64,000 bases of DNA from Calendula officinalis (Eukaryota > Streptophyta > Magnoliopsida > Asterales > Asteraceae): assembly GCA_963853835.1 (NCBI GenBank), contig OY970820.1, forward strand, positions 81,526,909 to 81,590,908. The letters run 5' to 3'. This document shows, piece after piece, positions 34,955 through 46,807 of the stretch. Every line of letters starts with the position of its first letter. Position 1 is the first letter of the stretch. Under the pieces are notes generated by a model. It was not told the DNA's origin. It was given only the letters and a program-made list of their open reading frames with translations, and did no database searches. A program made the position numbers and the translations under genes.

Positions 34955-37900
34955 ATGGCAACTCTAAAATCTTTGAATGTTCAAACCGATCTTAAATATT
35001 CAGAATTTCACAACATGTGTGCCTTCCTAAAGAATCCCGACGGCACAAAAGATTTTCGACCGATCGTCAAGTTCTTGAGAAATTCCTATATACAGTTTGC
35101 CTTAACTGTAAAACCAACATCATATCAACAGCACTTGGTGGATTTCTGGACCAATGCTGAGCAAACGGAAGGAACAACCGTATCAATGATCAAATCACAA
35201 GTAGATGGAAAGCATATCACAGTAACAGAACAATCAATCAGACACCATCTACAACTTCATGACGATTCAGGTATGTTTACTCTACCTAAGGAATACATTG
35301 CTGAAATTTTACAAAAAATGGGTTATGAGGGAAGACTGGACATAGTAACATTTCAAAAGGGTCTTCTCTCCCCACAATGGAAATTCTTGGTTCATACTAT
35401 TCAGCATTGTATTTCTCCAAAAAGAAGTACTTGGAATGAGTTTAATAAGGCAATAGCCTCTGCTGTTGTCTGTTTATCCACAGACCAAGTATTTAATTTT
35501 TCTCAAATGATTTTTGAAGGTATGTTGGGAAATCTTAGTTCTTCTAAATTTTTAATGTATCCCAGATTTCTACAACATATCATCAATTGTGAATTACAAA
35601 ACTTGTCAACTCCTAAAAACATTTTCATACTTCCAGAGTTGAACAAGAAAGTTTTCTCAAATATGAGAAAACAATTTAAATTTTCGGGCAAGGAAACCCC
35701 TTTGTTTCCTAACATGATCAATGATCAAACACATATTGGAGAGGGTTCAACCATTGCTACAACCCAAGTTGAACCTCAACCCACTCCATCACCCCCAAAT
35801 ACAGCCCAAACACCACCCCAACTAGTCACTCAATCAAAAGCCCAAACAGAAGTCCTGAATGTGTCCCAGGAACTTGATATGAATCTGCAGAGTGCTACTC
35901 TTCACTCTGTGGAAGACCTACCAGATAAAACCAAAAATATTTCCACACTTTAAGGACACCAGGGGACACATTGAGTCAAACCCCAGGCTCCAAGAGTTGT
36001 CCTCCAAGGAGGAGAGAGGACATGAGGCGAGGGCTTTCACTACTGATGCCCCAAAGGTGGGTGCACAGGACAGTGAAAACATCTTTAGGACCCAGACCTC
36101 GGCAACTTTTAGTGATGACTCATTTGAGGAATTACTCAAAGGACCCCGGTGCCAAGAAACCACAAGGGGGGGCATCTCTGCTTCTTCTAGGAAAAAGAGG
36201 ATGTCTAAAAGACCCAATGAATCACCAAGAAGTGATGAGGGCAGATCTATTGATTTGACGGATAGGATGGAAAACCTTCAAACCAATGTACCTGTTAGTG
36301 AGCCCGATGATCTTGCTAGATGGAGTGAGGGCAGTATTAAAATCCAACAATTGACGGAAAAAGTGGATTCTCTTGAATCCACAGTACAAAATTGTCTTGA
36401 ATATCTCACAAACCAAGGAAAAACGATGGCTGCAATGAAAAGGCATGTCAATACCATCAACAAAAGAATGAGATTCTATGAGCACATGCTTCATCAACAA
36501 ACTAAACTCATCAGGAAATTGAAGAAGAAAATTGATGATAGTGAGGCTCCACCAGTTGAGCTCACTAAGGGGGAGAAGGACAACATACAAACTATGATTG
36601 ATGAATCAATTGCAGCAGCAGCATCCTCTCTCTTAAATTTAAAAGAAACAGAAGTTGATGAAGGCCCAGACATGATGGTTACAGAAGATGAGCCAATTAC
36701 TACTGCTACAATGAAAGAACAAGTTGAAAAAGAAATACCAGTAGTAACTCCCACTACTGATATAATAGCAGTAGTAAGTAACGAAGAGGAAGTAAAAGCA
36801 GCAAACACTACTGATGCCCTATCAGTAGTAATCTCTGAAGACATACCAGCAGTAACTACCTTAGTTACTACTGATGACATTATTGAGTTGCCACCACTAC
36901 TAGAACCTAAAGTGATACTTCCACCATCTCCAAAAAGAAAAACAACACAAATGGTGGTGAAAGATATTGATGATGATGATGTAAATTGGTTAGAAGTTGA
37001 TGAATGCTCCCTGCCTCCACATCCTAAAATACTTTCCATATCACAGATACACTACTATGGTCCCAAATTTGTTATTGAATCTGAACCAAATGTGAAGAAA
37101 GACAACTATATAGGAAAGGGAAAGGAAGTTGCTGATGAAGACCAACCTAACAGAGCACAAGGTCATGAAATGGTCAACAAAATCAACTATGCAAAATCAG
37201 CCAAACAGGATAGGTGGAAGGTAAAGAGAGCAAAATACTTAAAGAAGGTTGAAGTCTCTCTAGCAAATGAAAACAAAAGATTAGCAGAAAGGGCTAGAAT
37301 ATTGAGACAACCATTCACAGAAATCAAATTGGCAGATATAGCAGATATATCAAAACTGCCACAATTTAAGCAAAAGATCAAAACTAAACAAGTTGCTGAA
37401 ACAAGAAAAGAACTACAAAGAAAAGAACTAGACAAATTTAGGCAACTTGAATATGAAACACTAGACCTTCTTGAAGCACAAGTACAAGAATGCAAAGAGC
37501 AGAAGGCTGATATGCCAGAACAATTTGCAGAGAAAAAGAAAGAAATGATCACATTCTTGAAATCAAGAGGTCACAACACAAAGGCCTTTGGAAGAATGAA
37601 GTTGATCAATTTAATTGAAAAGTACTGTGTAGAGAAGAAGAAGGATCTTACTGAGCAAGATATTAATGAGAAGTACACTACTAAACTTGAACAGATAGAC
37701 TCCAAAGAAATGAAAGAAAGAAAAACAATAACTGGAGAATCATCTGGTGTATCTTCTCAAACTTCAAAGAAAAGGAAGACAATTTCTACTGAACTTGAAC
37801 AACCAAAGAAGAAATTACAAATGGTTCAAGTTTATGATCTTCCTGTTGCTCCCCTACAAAATAATCCAATCATCAACTGGAGATATATAGATGATATGAT

Positions 37901-38421
37901 TGAGATTATCAGAGAAGATAAGGTCATACAAAGATTCAGAGCTTGGAAACCTTTGGTCATGTCTCTAACCAGAAGTGACATTATCAAGATGTTGATCATT
38001 GGTAAACCAAGAATGACTAAAAAGAACTGGAAGAATTCAGCTGCAGGCTATCTTACTGAAATGATTGATGCTGCTTTCTATCCAGAAAATTATTCAGAGA
38101 AGTTTACAAATCCAGAGAATGTTCAAGCCTGGAATGTGCTGCCAACTGTCAATATGTATTTTTTTTGAATATACAAGTAAGAAATGTGACCTATTCCTTT
38201 ATGAGAAAGAGTATCCTCATTCTGAGAAAACTCTTTATCAACTTTGGTGCATGAACTTTATTAAACCACATGATGCTGTGATGCTTCAAAACAAATTGAA
38301 TGAATTTGTTAAAAGAATCAGCAAATATATTATTGCACAAAGGAATAAAAGGAACCAACAGACTTTAGAAGGTGATCAGAAAAGAGCAAAGTTGTTGGAA
38401 GAAAAGGAAAAGAAGAAGTGA
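34955..38421 (+). pseudogene. Large additional ORF of the Sirevirus-like element, two frameshifts
   Basis: Reading starts at 34955 (MATLKSLNVQTDLKYS), is open for 332 residues, and shifts frame near 35890-35950. It continues to 38168 for about 750 residues, shifts again in a T8 run at about 38157-38166 and ends at 38421 (LLEEKEKKK). The N-terminal 250 residues (FRPIVKFLRNSYIQFAL, MGYEGRLDIVTFQ, SQMIFEGMLGNL, MYPRFLQHIIN) form a conserved globular domain that I associate with extra retroelement ORFs in composite-family plants. The middle is coiled coil (LTEKVDSLESTVQNCLEYL) and the C-terminal part highly basic and charged. No signal peptide or membrane helix was seen, so an envelope role is not supported. 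The function is unknown. Confidence 0.75.
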
Positions 38422-38456
38422 ATAGAAACTTGATTGATTAAAAGATAATCAATAAG

Positions 38457-38469
38457 TTTAGGGGGAGAT
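38457..38469 (+). other. Polypurine tract
   Basis: GGGGGAGA directly precedes the 3' LTR, where plus-strand DNA synthesis is primed in LTR elements. Confidence 0.85.
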
Positions 38470-39090
38470 TGTTAGAGCAAAACACAGATCAACTTATTAC
38501 TGATGCTGCAGTTAGTACTGACAATAATTAGTACTGATGGGGCAGAACATGTTACTACTGATGAAGTTGATACTGGTGTATACTATAACTAAAGTTTACT
38601 ACTGATCATGCAAAGATTGAAGATACTACTGATCTTAGTAGTTACTACTGACGATGGTTTCTGGACTTACTACTGATCACCAGACTTACTACTGATGTTA
38701 CATATTTACTACTGGTGATGAGTTTTACTACTGATACGCGTTTTTGAAGAATATCAAGTCCGAGATCTTCGTAGAGATAGTTATAGAATGTAAATCAATG
38801 TATATCTTTTATTATTCGATGTAAAGCAAGTCCTAGAATAACTAGGGTAAATAGTTTAGCTTCAAGGACTATTATAAATAGTTCCTTACGAATTGTAAAC
38901 GTACGTGTGTATTGTTAACTCAATAATATACATTGAAGCTTTTTGTGAAACTGTGTTCTTAATACTTTCGCATATTATTTACAGTTCATCGTTCTTAATT
39001 ATATTGATATAGTGTTGATCCGCTGCAACTTCTATATTCAATTAGATCTAAAGTGTTTATTAACTTTTCTATAGTTAATCGATCCTGACA
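38470..39090 (+). repeat. 3' LTR of the copia element
   Basis: Same 621-bp length as the 5' LTR. Four differences were found by eye, all transitions (GAAGCTG/GAAACTG, AATTACA/AATTATA, AGATTTA/AGATCTA, ACTTCTC/ACTTTTC). The duplication ATACT follows. Confidence 0.96.
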
Positions 39091-39170
39091 ATACTCATTT
39101 AGTTTGTTTTTTTTTTTTTTTGTTTCTTTAAATCATAATGTGTTACATTTTATGATTATTATTAAGGAAT

Positions 39171-39259
39171 TACCAAAGGGACCTGTCCCAGTGGTATATT
39201 TAGTGTTAAACCGAGACATGCTCTTAGGATTCGAGGCTTAAAGTTGATAAAAGGATTTT
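39171..39259 (+). mobile_element. Probable degraded tRNA-derived SINE
   Basis: The head TACCAAAGGGACCTGTCCCA resembles the SINE at 10054 (TACCAAAGGGCC). Box A-like CCCAGTGGTATA and box B-like GGATTCGAGGC are about 40 bp apart. There is no clear tail or target duplication. Confidence 0.45.
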
Positions 39260-41365
39260 TTTGTTTAATTAATAAGCGTTGTAGAATTTATGTTAATATC
39301 TAAATAAGATAACTTAATCTAATATCATCCATTGAGATTCTCGATTTTCATTTGTTCCAAAAAGTTCATCAAAGATTTTTATTAGAAATTAGATAAATAG
39401 GTTTTAAAAGAAATTATACAATGTATATATACTTCAATCGAAAATGTATAGTATCACGTTGTTTATTAAACGGGTAAACATTAGGATTACTGTTTAGGTT
39501 ATCCCGGGGAAAGTTGAGTCAACCAATATTCTCGTACCATTTCTGATTTTTTACCTTGGCAACCGTGAAGTGTTCCCTCTGGTGTCTTATGAGACAATTG
39601 GTCTCTTTTTTCACCAGGACAGATCGAGATTGGTTACTTCACACTGTTCATTCTGTAACAAAAACCAAAAAACATGTATGAATACGTTTGTTAAGAAACT
39701 AGCTCCAAATTAAAACCATTGTAAGTATTTTTCACCCAACATAACAAATTGTTTTTATTTTAAAAAAATTGACCGGCAAGATGCTGAACATATATAATAT
39801 AATACAATTAATTAATATATAACCATTTTATATAAAATAATATAATATGATTTGCACATGTCAATAGAATTAGTGTGTCCATATATATAGCGAGAGTGAT
39901 CCTTTAAATATGCCTCATTTTTAGTTTTTATATAGTTCGTATCTATGCAATTATAGTTAAAAATTTATTTTTTAGTAAGTAAAAAATATTTAAAAAGTTA
40001 AATATTGAATAAAAGAGTTGGTGTCCGGTGCAAAATTCGAGCGGAAGTAAAAACCATTTCAATAAAACATAAAAATGGAATAGAAAATGAGATCCCTTCT
40101 ACCTAAGACTTCGACCAAAACTTATCTCAACGTATAAAAGTAAAACCCTAATCCAACAAGAAACCGAACTAATGATCGAAAATATACAGTAGTAAAAAAT
40201 AAACCAACCAAACATACACACAAATATTAATAGGTAGACAACCTTAATAGAAAAAATCAAAGAGAAGATGCGACTATTACATTATGTTGAATTTAAAGAT
40301 AAACTTGAAAGTAGAAAGTGATTGTGTTATTAACCGATAAATGTAAAAGAGATACATATAAGGTTTATATAGAAATAAAATAAACCCGAGGGAACCTAAA
40401 AGGTTCAACGAACTTAAGCTAACGATAAGGTTATCTTAATAACTGGGTACTTATTAATTAGGCTAAGCTAAAAAAAAAGTATTTAAAATTATTAATGTTT
40501 TTATAAAAGAACATAATTCAAAACAACAAAAAAATCGAAAAAAAATAAAGATTGGAGGACTACATGCTTTGTACATTCGCTTGTTTGTCAACAAAGAACT
40601 TGCAAACTGTATTGATGTGGAAGGATGATGGGACTAATGAGGAGCATTATGCTCTTTGTCTAACTGCAATACTATGTTGTACCTTGTACAATAAACTTGT
40701 ACGTTTTAATACTTTGTGTTCAAGTTCTTGAAACTTATTAGCCTATCAACTTCAATCAATTTAGAAAATTTAATTCAAAGATGTCAAAACCGTTAATTCG
40801 CTCTCCATGAAACTTCTTGTTCTTAGGTTGTACACTGTGCAGAAAAACGTGTACATTGCCTATACTCGTAAGACTAGTTGCTCTTGTGTGAAATGTTTGT
40901 GATGATTTTCTTTTTAAGTATCATCCACATATAAAAAAATAATACTTCGTATAAAATAAGAATGCACATTTATCAAATGACTTATAGTTTGGCGTTATAA
41001 GATATTGAAAGACCTTTTCAATTGGTCAATGGTAATAAATTTAAGATACGAAATGATATAGATTTAAAATTAATTTAAAAGTTACATGTGTTAAAAAGAA
41101 AAAAAAGAATACATGGTCATTTTCATCATAATCAATCAATATTTGCATTTATCAAACATTCCAAAAAGAAGTAAATAACAAAGTTAGACTCATCAATACA
41201 AAATGCCCAAAACATCTTTTCAAACTTTCTTTTTTGGGGGCTTTATGGTGAGTGATGCTCTTTCTACTCTACTTCTATATCTATACTCCTTGTTTTTACA
41301 TATACAATTTTTACACCTCACTGTTAAATACTAATTTTCCTATTTTTGTTAAAAAGAAAATCAAA
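39260..41365. other. AT-rich spacer between the copia element and YUCCA
   Basis: No supported gene or bounded repeat. The last few hundred bases should hold the 3' UTR of the minus-strand YUCCA gene. Confidence 0.5.
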
Positions 41366-42814
41366 TTAGAAGGTTGAGATGCATCTTCTATGTGTAGGAA
41401 CTTTCTGTTTCTTCTGATTTAATTCCTCTTTCCATACTTTCCCAATATCTTGTGAAATTTTGATGGCGTCAGCAGATGCACCTGCAAGCCCTCTTCTTGT
41501 AAACCCAGATGCATATAATCCACACTTTCCTTTCCACCCATTTGGAAATGGGGTTTTTGGGAACCCGTTTTTTGCAAAGAATTCAGTTTCCTAATCAAAA
41601 AGTCAAAACCCAATTAGTCATATAGTCTTTATCACCAAAAAACAAATAAAAATCGAAACTTTTTCTCACCTGAAGCCAGTAAGGAACATTACTGCAATAC
41701 CCAGTTGCTAAAACCACCGAATCGATATCGAGTGTTTCCCCATTTACGAGCTCGACTGAACTGCAATTAAACCGTTTGATTCCTGGGACAACTGCAATAT
41801 CGCCTGATCGGATTTTCTCGAGCGCACCGATATCGAGAACAGGGGTTTTTCCATGGTGGTTTTTGAGCTCTAGTGGGCCTAAAGATGGTCTTTTAATGCC
41901 GTAATTCTGTGTGTTTCCGAGAATGAAAAATGCCAAGATTAATAGAAGCTTGTCAACTAGCCATAAAGGTAACCATTTCATCAGCATCATTGCTAGATCA
42001 AATGTCGATTTTCCCATAATTTCTCGAGGTAAAACGTGAACCTGTAATTATAAAGAGATGAATTAGATACTAAATTTTGATGGGTATTGCTTTTCTCGAA
42101 AAAAGATTTGATCTTTTTCACGGGTTTAAAAAAACATTCAAGATTACTTACCGAGCTTCGAACCACCATTGATGGCTTGGCATTGTGGTTTGAAAGATCC
42201 AAAGACATCTCCATGCCGGAATTTCCACATCCGACGACTAATACTTTCTTTCCGGTGTATTTCTCGCCGGATTTGTAATCTTTTGCATGAATAACTTCAC
42301 CGGAGAACTCTTTTAGTCCATCGATTTCCGGAACAACCCCTTCTGCATTTTCTCCGGTTGCCACTACAAGCATTTGGCAGATATACTCTGTTTCAGCCCG
42401 AACAGACCCGGTTGTTGAAACAGTTATGACCCGCCAGAGTTGGCAGGCTCCGTCGTATCTAGCAGACTGCACACACTCATTGAATTGCGGTTTGATGTCG
42501 AATTTCTGTGCATAGTTCTCGAGATACGCGATGAATTGTTTCTTTGTTGGGTATTCGGGGTATTCTTCGGGAAAGGGTAGTTTAGGAAGTTGGCAGAATT
42601 TTTTCGGTAGGTGAAGTTTTAGGCGATCGTAGGTTCGTTTTTGCCAAAGGGAAGCAATGCAATCTGATCTTTCAATGACAACAAAAGGAATGCCTTGTTC
42701 CTTAAGGCAAGCCGAAACAGCTAGCCCCGAGGGTCCAGCCCCTACTATGACAGGGCCGTTGACCCACACACATCGACGGCCACAGAAGTCGTTTTGACCC
42801 GAAAAGCTAAACAT
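41366..42814 (-). CDS. YUC: YUCCA-type flavin monooxygenase (indole-3-pyruvate monooxygenase)
   Basis: Minus-strand exons 42814-42152, 42041-41670 and 41590-41366, GT-AG introns, all phase 0, give 419 residues, a normal length. The FAD site GPVIVGAGPSGLA is near residue 20. SLWQKRTYDRLKLHLPKKF follows, then the NADPH site VLVVGCGNSGMEM near residue 195 and the VVLATGYCSNVPYWL signature near residue 340. The end holds FPNGWKGKCGLYASGFTRRG. YUCCA enzymes turn indole-3-pyruvate into auxin (IAA), the rate-limiting step. The N-terminus MFSFSGQNDFCGRRCVWVNG suggests the YUC3/5/7/8/9 branch, which is inference. The tail KKQKVPTHRRCISTF is lineage-variable. All motifs are intact. Confidence 0.96.
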
Positions 42815-42951
42815 TCTTGGAGATTACTTGGGATGCAAGTTTTTACTTTTATTAAGTTTTTGGAGTGATCAAACTGAGTAGTTTTTGTATGTTTTGAAGT
42901 GAAAATGAAATGATTGTTGTTGGAATGAGAGAGGATGTTAAGGGGAAGATG

Positions 42952-42961
42952 TATATATATA
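42952..42961 (-). promoter_or_regulatory. Putative TATA box of the YUCCA gene
   Basis: TATATATATA about 140 bp upstream of the ATG on the minus strand, in a plausible position for a plant core promoter. Confidence 0.55.
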
Positions 42962-43724
42962 GGGGGTGGGGGTCAATTAATGCATCTTTGAAAGGTCATT
43001 CTCAAATCATAAGCTAAAATGTTCTTTTATTTTAATGAATTCTATCATAATAATAATTAGAATCAGTATATACATTAAAATATATTGCAATCATATGATC
43101 CTATATCGTAGTGGTATTAGATTTAATTGGATCTTTTGAGATTTAATAAGTTATATATTTTATTGGTTTCAGTGGGAGTATATGTGGTTTTCAGAGGAGT
43201 TTTTGTATGAGGTTTAGTGTTCGGCAACGTTGAACTAACAATAAGATAATTGACGAATCATTAAGTTTTTGGTTGACTTATTTATATGACGGTTTTATTC
43301 TCGGTTCAATTAATCTTGTCGAATCCAAGTTTGGAAACGTTTTGTTATAAAAGATTCTTTTTTTGGAACCTCACTATTTGGTGGAAGGTTGATGTAAATA
43401 AGTAGTTTATAGAAATCTAACGTGCCACATTTTTAATACCGAATGATGTATATATTGTACTTCTAAAAGATATTTGAACTTTTAAGTAACACTTGAAAAA
43501 GCATAAACCGAGGGAATGTAAGAAATTGACTGTGTTATTGGGGTTGTAATTTCTAGTGGGCCCCATGGTTTATCACTATGTGGGGTAAACATTTTCATAC
43601 GTGGCAATAAGGGGAGTCGCTGAGTTGGATACCGACAGTGTGTTCACATGGAGTAGGAGTCAGCTAGTCACAAGGCTGGACCCATGACCTTCACCCTGAC
43701 CATCGAGCCAAAGTCCAAAACTCA
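42962..43724. other. YUCCA upstream region
   Basis: AT-rich sequence up to the hAT insertion. No named element was fixed; it should contain the upstream promoter of the YUCCA gene. Confidence 0.4.
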
Positions 43725-43732
43725 CACCCACT

Positions 43733-46651
43733 TAGAGGTGCAAGTTGAAACCGGTTTTTGAATCGGACCCGGTTTTATAACCGGTTTTGAACCGGTTATG
43801 ACGTCCCCCGACCAGATCGGTTCTCGAACCACCAGTCCCGAACCGGATACCACTTCCAGCGACCAAACCGGTTTCAAACCGGTTATTATTAAACCGGTTT
43901 TTAAACCGGATATAGCCGTTCACGCCCGAAACCGGTTTAAAACCTGATATAGCCGTTAGCCTCGTCCGAAACCGGTTTTTAAACCGGTTTTAAATCCGGT
44001 TTTTTTGCCAGCTCGAAAATACAGCCGTTGGGGTCGGGAAACTAGCCGTTAGGGTCGATTTTTGACCCTTTTTTTTTTTTATTTTCCCCCACTTTCTACC
44101 TATAAATACCCCCTTAAGGTTTAGGCATCAACCACAACTCAAAACCACTCTCTTACAAGCTTCCAAACTCACAAATACACTCAAAATGGCTACCGGCTCT
44201 CAATCTCAAGCTTCGGTTGGTGTTGGTGAATCAACAACTCAACCTACCGTTGTTAAAGTAATTCCTACAAAACGTAATCCCGACATTTGGTGCAATTTCG
44301 ACTTATGTTTGATGTCGGATTCGTCAAAGAAAGCTAGGTGCAAAAAATGTGGTGCTTTCTTAAAGGAAGATGGAAACTCGACTTTAAAGACTCATGCTTT
44401 TAAAAGTTTCCCTAATGTGAAATATGGGTCGAGTGAGCAAACAACCTTGGGGAATGATGGCAACTTGTGGGCTTACGAAGTTGCTAAGGTACGTGATCGA
44501 ATGACAAAGTTCGTGATTCAAGAGTCGTTGCCTTTCAACCATTTCGACAACAAAAGATTAACGAAGTTGATTCAAGAAACTCTACAACCACGTTATACTC
44601 ATGTAAGTCGCACTACCTTACGAAATGATGCTATACAAATGTGGAAACTTGCAAAAAATGAATTGATTTTAGGCTTTGAACATCTTGAAACAAAAGTGTC
44701 TTTAACTTCCGATGTTTGGACCGCACCACATGGTTCACCAAACTCATATCTTTGCGTTACCGCTCATTGGGTAGATCCCAATAGTTGGATAATGATGAAA
44801 CGTACAATTGCGTTTGAATTATTTGGGTATCCACACACGGGGGAAAACTTATACCAAATTCTAGACTTTGTTATAAGATCATTTAAACTAGAGTCAAAAA
44901 TATTTTCAATGTCGTTCGATAATGCATCCAATAATACCGTCGCGGTTGGAAAACTAAAGCTTAAATATAAACCGATTTGTGATGGTGCTTTTTTTCATAC
45001 TCGATGTGCCGCACATATTATTAACTTGGTTGTGCAAGATGGATTGCGTTCTATTGAACCAACAAAAAATGGATTTAAAACAATGTTGAAACAAGTTTTT
45101 AGTGATTCTAATGCAAGACATAGTGATTATATGCAATTTTGTGTCGATGCAAATTCCATTTGGCTAGCCAAATTGGGACGTACCTACTCGTTGGAATTCA
45201 ACTTGTCATATGTTTGAATGTGCTTTACGACAAAAAGATACTTTAAAAATGTTTCATGACAACCTTGCAATTTCAATTCGGGGAATTGAACCTTATCCGG
45301 AGGGGAAATGGCAATTGATTCAAGTTATTGTCGAATTACTTGGTGTTTTCAAAAACGCAACCACTTTGTTATCGGGAGTTTATTATCCCACGAGTCCATT
45401 TATTTTGAACCAAATCTATTTGATGTGTGCTAAATTGAAGAACTTTGAACAAAAGAGCCCTAATTTTTATGCAATGGTACAACCGATGAAAGAAAAACTT
45501 AGGAAATATTTTCAAGAGATGCCGGCCGCTATAACATGTGCCGCCGCTATAAATCCCGGTGTAAACATGAATGGGGTTTCTACTTTACTTAAGAAAATCA
45601 CTAGCGATTTGGATTTGGATGTAGTAAACCCCGATTTTGCAAAAAAAGCAATTGGACAATTTAAACTTGTTTTTTCAAAAATGTTTGATGCATACTTGCT
45701 ACAATATGCTCCAACAACACACATTCATACAATGATGGAAACGGGGGCATCGGGTTCGGGTCTACAAGATGATGATGAAACATCACTTTATAACACTTTG
45801 AGAAGAGAAAATATCGTTCAAGCTCGTGATAACACTACTAGTAGCGAGCTTGTAAGGTATACATTGACCGACTTTTTGGGGACTATGAGTGTCCAAGATT
45901 TTCAAAAACTTGATCTTTTGGGTTGGTGGAAAGAAAAGGGAATGCAATTTCTGATTATTTCCAAAATGACACGTGATCTACTAAGTGTCCAAGCTTCTAC
46001 GGAAGCTTCGGAATCCGCTTTTAGTGTTAGTCGTAGGGTTGTATCACTAAGAAGATCGAAGATGACACCTTTGTCCATAGAAGTTTGTATTTTCTTGAAG
46101 GATCATTTAGATGCGGCGGAGCGTTCACAAGACATTGAATTACTTGAAGGCGAGATGGAGAACGGCGTCGAGAAAGCAATACAAAATAGCGAAGTGGAGT
46201 TGGGAATGTCGGCACCTATAACTAGACAAGAACTTCAATACGAGCTAGAACTACGCCACAATATTGGGCGAGAAGACACACCAACATACGAAGCAACAAC
46301 AACTCACCAACAAGACTTTGTTTAGTCTTTTTTATAATGTTATGTCTCTTTTATGTTTAAAAGACTTTGTTATTTTGTTTAATGTAATGTCCTTTTAATG
46401 TTAATTGCTATGTCCCTTAATGTTATCTCCCTTAATGTTTAAAAAAAACGCAAAAACCCGCTAAACCGGTTAAAACCGGTTTCGAAACCGGTAAAACCGA
46501 ACCGGTTCCAAAAGTGTCGACCCCCCACTCATCCAAACCGGTTTAAAACCGGACCGGTTTTGGGAAAACCGGTTTTGACCGTTGACCAAAAAAACCGAAC
46601 CGGTTTTGGAACCGAACTGGTTTCAGGAAAAATCCGGTTTTTACAGGTCTA
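43733..46651 (+). mobile_element. hAT transposon with 8-bp target duplication
   Basis: CACCCACT is exact at 43725-43732 and 46652-46659. The tips TAGAGGTGCAAG and, inward from the right, TAGACCTGTAAA are short imperfect inverted repeats typical of hAT. Both subterminal zones (43750-44000 and 46455-46640) are crowded with AACCGGTTT words. It carries one transposase gene split by a frameshift. Confidence 0.94.
44186..46325 (+). pseudogene. hAT transposase (BED finger, RICESLEEPER-like) with one frameshift
   Basis: It starts MATGSQSQASVGVG. A BED-type finger (WCNFDLC, ARCKKCGAFL, LKTHAF) lies at residues about 35-75; its last metal ligand is not obvious. The RNase H-like core has Asp in SLTSDVWTAP and Asp in MSFDNASNN, then RCAAHIINLVVQDG. 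A 1-nt indel near 45170 shifts the frame; the corrected reading gives DVPTRWNSTCHMFECAL, and the second part runs to 46325. The C-terminal dimerisation region is STEASESAFSVSRR, VVSLRRSKMTPLSIE and FLKDHL. Except for the indel and no visible stops, it looks young. Confidence 0.92.
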
Positions 46652-46807
46652 CACCCACTCCACCTCATACGATCATTGAGGTGGTCAAGAATAAATTACA
46701 TGCAATTATACAAAAGCATTATGTTAATTATTTATAAAATCACATATGATAATACATATCATATATAAGTGGTTATATACTAAGGTAAATATTTAAGGTA
46801 GTTCAAA

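Larger units (their letters stand above)
27590..39090 (+). mobile_element. Complete Ty1/copia (Sirevirus-like) LTR retrotransposon, 11.5 kb
   Basis: Two 621-bp LTRs bound the element, with the 5-bp duplication ATACT at 27585-27589 and 39091-39095. Order: LTR, primer-binding site matching initiator tRNA-Met, gag, pol (protease, integrase, RT, RNase H: copia order), a 560-bp spacer, a large extra ORF, polypurine tract, LTR. Extra coding sequence after pol and the large size are Sirevirus features. The LTRs differ at four positions by eye, so insertion is recent, yet gag-pol and the extra ORF hold several breaks. A short word TACTACTGGT/TACTACTGAT is dispersed through it. Confidence 0.95.

Noticed and set aside
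34955..38421. Envelope protein reading for the extra copia ORF
   Set aside because: No signal peptide, hydrophobic span or cleavage motif was seen; only coiled-coil and basic regions.
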